This document shows, one piece after another, positions 59,760 to 64,000 of a stretch of 64,000 nucleotides of DNA. Source of the DNA: JBGAPH01 sp046349955. GTDB taxonomy: Bacteria > Planctomycetota > Planctomycetia > Pirellulales > JBGAPH01. The notes beneath the pieces were generated by a model. The model was not told the DNA's origin. It made no database searches and saw only the letters and a program-made list of their open reading frames with translations. A program made the position numbers and the translations under genes. How positions within the stretch are numbered: the first letter of the stretch is position 1; every line of letters begins with the position of its first letter. Location of the stretch: contig JAXMBI010000034.1 of assembly GCA_046349955.1 (NCBI GenBank), positions 8,828 through 72,827 of the forward strand, written 5' to 3'.

Positions 59760-61472
59760 ATGACAATGTGCGCCCAACTGCATTTCTTTGCTGCGGCAAT
59801 GGCCGTCGTGTGGTTGGCGAGTGGCCCTACTTCTGCGGCAGAATTCGCGACCTCGGGAGCGACGGTTACTGTTCACGGCGATGCCCCGATCATGGGCGAT
59901 TTGCCGGATCTTTCGCAGCAAGCTAACGCGTCACCATTTTCGATTGGCGTGAATTACCATCTCGGCGGCCTAAGCTCGAGCATGACCGAGAGCGCGACAG
60001 CGATGGGCACACCGACGTCGATCACCTCGATTCTCGAGGCCAACGGAGGCGGCGGTGGGCTGGGCGGATCGATGGGGGCGGTTCCGACAGGAACGGCCAC
60101 GGTAGCTCTGTCAGCTTCCGCGGCGCTCTCTATCTACGAGACGATTGTGACCAAGCAAGAATTCGCCAGCGAGAGCTTTCAGCCGCCCTTTCCGTCCACG
60201 CACGAAGTGTCGTGGGACTTTGACGAGTCTCCTTTGTCGCCTTCCGCTGACGGATCGACGAATAAGGAATACACGCTGACATTTACGCCGCCCAGTCCGT
60301 CCTTCGGCAGTGCCTCTCGGCACATCACTCAGACGATCACGTGGTCAGTGGGCCCGCCACCCGGATCGAGCGAAAACCCGTTCACGCCGAAAGCCATAAG
60401 TGCGACCCAACAGGACTTCTCCGAGCCGGCGCTATGCGATGCAGCCATCCGCTACCAAGCGCCGGAAGTCGACGCGTCGCTGCGTTTCGGTTTCGAGCTC
60501 GCTGGCGCCGACCTGAACCCGTTCACGTCCTTCCGTTTCCCCGACGTGCCGGCCGGAGCGGACAACCGATTCAAGCTGACACTCGGCGGTTCCGAGATCA
60601 TGGGCCTCGCCGGCGAAGCGGTGAACCTTGGGCAATACGCGCCCGGCGGCTTCTCCGCTCTCAGCCTTCGCGGCGACCTGACGCCCTTCTTGCCAGCGGC
60701 GGCCGCACCCGATGCCGCGCTTCCCATCGGCGGCCCGCCGCCGCAGCTCACCTTTGGACTTGCCTTTGCCCAGCCCGGCATTGGCAGCTTCACCCTGAAG
60801 CCCGTACCGGAGCCGGAAGGCTGGGTGCTGGGAATCATGGCTCTGGCGCTGCTCCTGCTCGCGCGCCGTTCGGGTTTTAGCGGCGACTTCGAACTGGCGA
60901 GGAAGCACATCAACAGGAGGCGCATTCGAGATTCGCTGCGTGCAGCTGCCACCCTCGGGCTACTCTCGGCGTTCGCGAGCGTGGCAAGCGCGACTACGCC
61001 CTTGGAGATCTGGGTCGATCCAGACGGCTCGTCGTACCTGTACAACAGCACGTCGAGCCCCATTTCGTTCGATGGCTACAGGATCGCGTCCGAGACCAAT
61101 CGACTCGATCCGGTGGGCTGGAAGAGTATCTCCGACTACGTGGCCGGAGGACAGGTCGGGGACGTCGCAGCTGTGATTGCGGGCCTGGGACCTGGCGCCC
61201 TCAGCTTTGGTGAAGCAAGCCCGGGTCCAGGCAACTTGGCTGAATTGAACCTTGGAAGTGTGGGCACCCTGCAAGGCGGGGCCAAATTCTACATCGGCAA
61301 GCCGTTCTTGGATCGACAAAGCCCCGATTCCACCGCCGACTTCTCCTACATGCCGCCATCCGTCCAAAACTCACAGCGGGGCGACATCGGCGGCGGCGTG
61401 CCTGAACCCTCCAACTGGCTGCTCGCAACTCTGGCCGCTGTTTGCGTCGTGGTGATGCGGCGGCGGGAGTGA
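59760..61472 (+). CDS. Two PEP-CTERM proteins joined in one reading frame
   Basis: A 570-residue product. The first part has a signal peptide (about 1-26, SGPTSAA), a beta-rich Gly/Ser/Pro body and a complete PEP-CTERM tail, PVPEPEGWVLGIMALALLLL then ARR (about 341-366). The frame continues into a second signal-like helix, SLRAAATLGLLSAFASVASA, a second beta-rich body and a second tail, VPEPSNWLLATLAAVCVVV then MRRRE. AGGAGG lies at 60915-60920 just before the second part, and ATT (60924) is in frame. Either one long protein is made, or a stop codon was lost and the second part begins at a non-standard codon. The bodies have no recognised enzyme domain. The start at ATG 59760 has GAGG upstream. 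Confidence 0.75.
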   Translation: MTMCAQLHFFAAAMAVVWLASGPTSAAEFATSGATVTVHGDAPIMGDLPDLSQQANASPFSIGVNYHLGGLSSSMTESATAMGTPTSITSILEANGGGGGLGGSMGAVPTGTATVALSASAALSIYETIVTKQEFASESFQPPFPSTHEVSWDFDESPLSPSADGSTNKEYTLTFTPPSPSFGSASRHITQTITWSVGPPPGSSENPFTPKAISATQQDFSEPALCDAAIRYQAPEVDASLRFGFELAGADLNPFTSFRFPDVPAGADNRFKLTLGGSEIMGLAGEAVNLGQYAPGGFSALSLRGDLTPFLPAAAAPDAALPIGGPPPQLTFGLAFAQPGIGSFTLKPVPEPEGWVLGIMALALLLLARRSGFSGDFELARKHINRRRIRDSLRAAATLGLLSAFASVASATTPLEIWVDPDGSSYLYNSTSSPISFDGYRIASETNRLDPVGWKSISDYVAGGQVGDVAAVIAGLGPGALSFGEASPGPGNLAELNLGSVGTLQGGAKFYIGKPFLDRQSPDSTADFSYMPPSVQNSQRGDIGGGVPEPSNWLLATLAAVCVVVMRRRE

Positions 61473-61799
61473 CTGCTCCGAATCTGCGACCGCAGTAGAA
61501 ACAGCCGCCCGTCGCAAGCGGCCGCAAAGCCCATTGGTTCGATTGCCCGGCCAGCGGGGTCTTCATGCGCACCGTCTCGACGGGGCTCACGGCGCGGCGG
61601 CAAAAAGCAGTGAGCGACGATTAGAAAAACTGGTCCCGCGACCAAGCCCTCACGAACCGCCGTTGGGCTCTTAAGCTCGCTAATTTATACGCCCTACGCC
61701 AGCGGCCCACGATCAGCGCGTCCGCTGGCGGGCGCCTCTACGTTTAGGGGGCTGCCTGGCCGAAGTCGTCCCAGCCGGCCGGCGATCAGGAACCCAACA
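61473..61799. other. Intergenic interval before the pentapeptide gene
   Basis: No gene is visible here. A TTGGGC/TATACG promoter-like pair with 17-base spacing occurs at 61663-61691. AGGAA lies 8-12 bases before the ATG at 61800. Confidence 0.5.
61663..61691 (+). promoter_or_regulatory. Predicted promoter of the pentapeptide-repeat gene
   Basis: TTGGGC (61663-61668) and TATACG (61686-61691) are 17 bases apart, giving a leader of about 100 bases. Confidence 0.35.
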
Positions 61800-63929
61800 A
61801 TGCGCCACGTACTTGCCGCCCTCGTAACCCTGGCCCTGGTACTTGGCACGGCCGTAGGTCACGCCGACATCTTTCGCTGGGACGATGGCACGGTGGTCCC
61901 GGGAACGAAAGGCCTGACTCTCAGTCCTGGGGTCAGTCTGAGTGGCCGAAACTCAGAGGACCGCAACCTGCGTTTTGCGAACTTCTCCGGCTTGGACTTG
62001 CACGGGGCGCACTTCGACGGGAGCTGGCTGCACAACGCTCACTTCGTCGGGACAGACCTTACCAAGGCGAGTTTTGATTCGGCAGTTCTGCTGGACGCGG
62101 ACTTTACGGATGCAAGCGTGGCGGGCGCCAATTTCATGTTTTTCATTCCCTTCGCGGAGCCAGCTGGCTTGGCGCCAGACCAACTCTATGCGACCAAGAG
62201 CTATCACGAACGCGACTTGAAGGGCATCAACTTCAGATTCAGCGTGCTATCCGGCTGGAACTTTGCCGGTCAAGACCTTGTGGGCGCCGGATTCTGGAGT
62301 GCAAATCTCACAGACGCAAACTTGGCCGCGGCCAACCTGACAGGCGCGTTTCTCGCGCAGGCAACGCTGAAGAACGCGAACTTCCAAGGGGCCAATCTCA
62401 CAGGCGCAAACCTTGGGTCGTCAAATCTCAGAGATGCGACGCTTGCTGGGGCCGTGGTAACGGGAGCGCATTTCGGTTGGTCTAACGACTACACTCCTCC
62501 GCCCAACACCGTCATCGAGAATCTCGCACAGGCTCAACTCTATTCAACCAAGAGCTATCAGGACAAACACCTGCAGGGCGTCGCACTCGATTACAACGAT
62601 CTCACTGGGTGGTCATTTGCGGACCAGGACCTCTCAGACGCCGTCTTTTCCCACGCAACCCTTCGGACCACAAACCTGCTTGGCGCGACGGTGGTTGGGG
62701 CCGACTTTTCTGAGACAACCGCGCGGGGCTTTCTAGGGGCTCAGCTCTACTCGACACTTAGCTATCAATCCAAGTCACTGCGGGGCATTCGCCTGGATGG
62801 CAATGATCTGAGCGACTGGAGCTTCAAAGGTCAGGACCTGAGCAACGCAAGTTTCGCAGGCGCACATCTGACGTACGCGGATGTTACCGGAGCCGTGGTG
62901 AACGATGGAGGTTTTCAGAATACGACGTCGCGTGGCTTTTCCTGGGGGCAACTTGTCACCACGCAGAGCTATCAGGACAAGAACCTCGCCGGGATCGATC
63001 TGTCGTCTAACGACCTCAATGATTGGGATTTCGCGGGGCAGGATCTCGGCAACGCAAACCTGTCGTCCTGCGATCTCACGAGCGCTAACCTGACGGGAGC
63101 GAACCTCATGGGCGCCTTCCTGACAGGCTCAACACTCGCGGGGGCAGACCTGAGTGTTGCCGATCTGCGTGGAGCTAAACTGCCGCCAAACTCGGGGGCT
63201 AACCTGCGCAACAGCGTCCTGAACACTGGTTCTGTGAAAGGGCTTGACCTGAACGCCGGGGAACGATTGGTCGTTCGGGACGACGACGGCGTTTCAAGCC
63301 CTCCACTCGAGCCGTGGTTGACAACGCGGTCGCCGATTCGCGTTACCATTCGAGACCACCTGACCATGGCAGGCAGCGGCGTACTAGAGTTGCGTTTCGA
63401 CGCCGATCTCTGGGACTCGCTCATCTCCTTCCAGGCAGGTATCCCTGTCCAACTGGGCGGCAAATTGGACCTGACCTTCGCCAAGGGCGCTGACCCAGCC
63501 ACCCAGGTCGGCCACACGCTGCACCTGTTCGATTGGAGCGGCGTCTCGCCCACCGGCGCGTTCACCGTCTCCAGCCTCTACGACTGGGACCTGAGCTGCC
63601 TCTACACCACGGGCGAGGTCACACTCCTGGCCGCCGGGGGCGTGATCGCTGGCGACGTTAACGGCGATGGCAGAGTCGACACGGCGGACTTCGGCACACT
63701 CAAGGATCACTTTGGTGCGGCAGGCTCTAAGGCTGCTGGCGATGCCAACGGCGATGGCAAGATCGACCTCTCCGATTTCGGGCTGCTCAAGGCGAACTTC
63801 GGCAAGTCGGGGGCCGCGAGCGTGCCGGAGCCGAGTGCCCTGGCACATGTCGGCGGTGCGCTGGCGTTGATTGGGGCTTGGCTGGCTAACAGACATCGAC
63901 TTTTCAAATCCCCGGTGCCCCAATGCTGA
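61800..63929 (+). CDS. Exported pentapeptide-repeat/dockerin/PEP-CTERM protein
   Basis: A 709-residue exported protein. A signal peptide (about 1-22) is followed by long runs of pentapeptide repeats of the A(N/D)LxG type, about residues 55-460, forming a right-handed beta-helix. The runs contain a larger module LYxTxSYxxKxLxG followed by W(D/S/N)FxxQDL, which starts at residues 129, 247, 316 and 385. A beta region of about 150 residues follows, then a type I dockerin, GDVNGDGRVDTADFGTLK and GDANGDGKIDLSDFGLLK, and a C-terminal PEP-CTERM-like tail beginning VPEPSALAHVGGALALIG. The tail ends in an Arg/His segment. It has both a dockerin and a sorting tail, like the CBM9 protein. Confidence 0.86.
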   Translation: MRHVLAALVTLALVLGTAVGHADIFRWDDGTVVPGTKGLTLSPGVSLSGRNSEDRNLRFANFSGLDLHGAHFDGSWLHNAHFVGTDLTKASFDSAVLLDADFTDASVAGANFMFFIPFAEPAGLAPDQLYATKSYHERDLKGINFRFSVLSGWNFAGQDLVGAGFWSANLTDANLAAANLTGAFLAQATLKNANFQGANLTGANLGSSNLRDATLAGAVVTGAHFGWSNDYTPPPNTVIENLAQAQLYSTKSYQDKHLQGVALDYNDLTGWSFADQDLSDAVFSHATLRTTNLLGATVVGADFSETTARGFLGAQLYSTLSYQSKSLRGIRLDGNDLSDWSFKGQDLSNASFAGAHLTYADVTGAVVNDGGFQNTTSRGFSWGQLVTTQSYQDKNLAGIDLSSNDLNDWDFAGQDLGNANLSSCDLTSANLTGANLMGAFLTGSTLAGADLSVADLRGAKLPPNSGANLRNSVLNTGSVKGLDLNAGERLVVRDDDGVSSPPLEPWLTTRSPIRVTIRDHLTMAGSGVLELRFDADLWDSLISFQAGIPVQLGGKLDLTFAKGADPATQVGHTLHLFDWSGVSPTGAFTVSSLYDWDLSCLYTTGEVTLLAAGGVIAGDVNGDGRVDTADFGTLKDHFGAAGSKAAGDANGDGKIDLSDFGLLKANFGKSGAASVPEPSALAHVGGALALIGAWLANRHRLFKSPVPQC

Positions 63930-64000
63930 AACCGCGCCCTCGGCTTCGCAACTGTCGCTCTGAGTTTCCTCTCCGCGTCGAGTCTCTCGAAAACCGCCAA
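63923..64000 (+). CDS. N-terminus of another LEPR-type surface protein (cut by window edge)
   Basis: The ATG overlaps the stop of the pentapeptide gene by 7 bases and opens a frame reading MLKPRPRLRNCRSEFPLRVE (first 20 residues), continuing SLENRQ to the window end. PLRVESLENRQ matches the LEPR-XLL signature (as in FEALEDRRLLAA of the 22175-24151 protein). Translational coupling to the pentapeptide gene is likely. The rest lies outside the window. Confidence 0.7.
   Translation, partial: MLKPRPRLRNCRSEFPLRVESLENRQ

Overview
The window looks like chromosomal DNA of a planctomycete, most likely Pirellulales-like. I infer this from the GC-rich sequence and from gene families typical of that phylum: a heme protein with DUF1587/1592/1588-type modules, DUF1552, PSCyt/PSD1-type and DUF1501 proteins, LEPR-type N-termini, type I dockerins, PEP-CTERM tails, PQQ-like propellers and abundant intergenic inverted repeats. 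No rRNA, tRNA, prophage or CRISPR array was recognised, and the only mobile-element trace is a decayed transposase fragment.

Layout. 0.1-6.4 kb: SppA protease, a sugar-isomerase-like TIM barrel, a soluble chemoreceptor-like protein and a P-type cation ATPase. 6.5-12 kb: a secreted protein ending in a Hint domain, a MoxR ATPase, a large uncharacterised protein and a secreted YSPVT-repeat protein. 12-22 kb: TreZ, a membrane coiled-coil protein, AlaRS, two glycosyltransferases and a DJ-1/PfpI protein. 22-30 kb: a giant LEPR/lectin/dockerin protein, infC with an apparent AUC start, thrS, three small genes and an archaeal-type phosphoglycerate mutase. 30-42 kb: an M28 peptidase, small membrane proteins, a five-unit REP-like array, cardiolipin synthase, a membrane PQQ-propeller protein, two PEP-CTERM proteins (one a papain-like protease), a HEAT protein and an EEP-family nuclease/phosphatase.

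42.3-51 kb holds two successive pairs of exported proteins: a c-heme DUF1592-type protein with DUF1552, then a c-heme PSCyt/PSD1 protein with DUF1501. The DUF1501 gene carries seven reading-frame changes in about 310 bp. 51-58.4 kb: a small membrane protein, a pyruvate/indolepyruvate decarboxylase-like enzyme, two exported PQQ-propeller proteins and a degenerate receiver protein. 58.4-59.8 kb is a decayed region. 59.8-64 kb encodes surface proteins: two PEP-CTERM proteins joined in one frame, a pentapeptide-repeat/dockerin/PEP-CTERM protein, and the first 26 codons of another LEPR protein cut by the window edge.

The main themes are envelope and surface biology (export signals, sorting tails, dockerins, propellers, c-type hemes) with scattered housekeeping genes. 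The sequence does not prove a new multi-gene system. The best leads are the Hedgehog-like arrangement of the Hint protein, the paired heme/DUF cassettes, the double PEP-CTERM gene, repeats that supply start or stop codons, the AUC-initiated infC, and a possible untranslated RNA near 28.5 kb.
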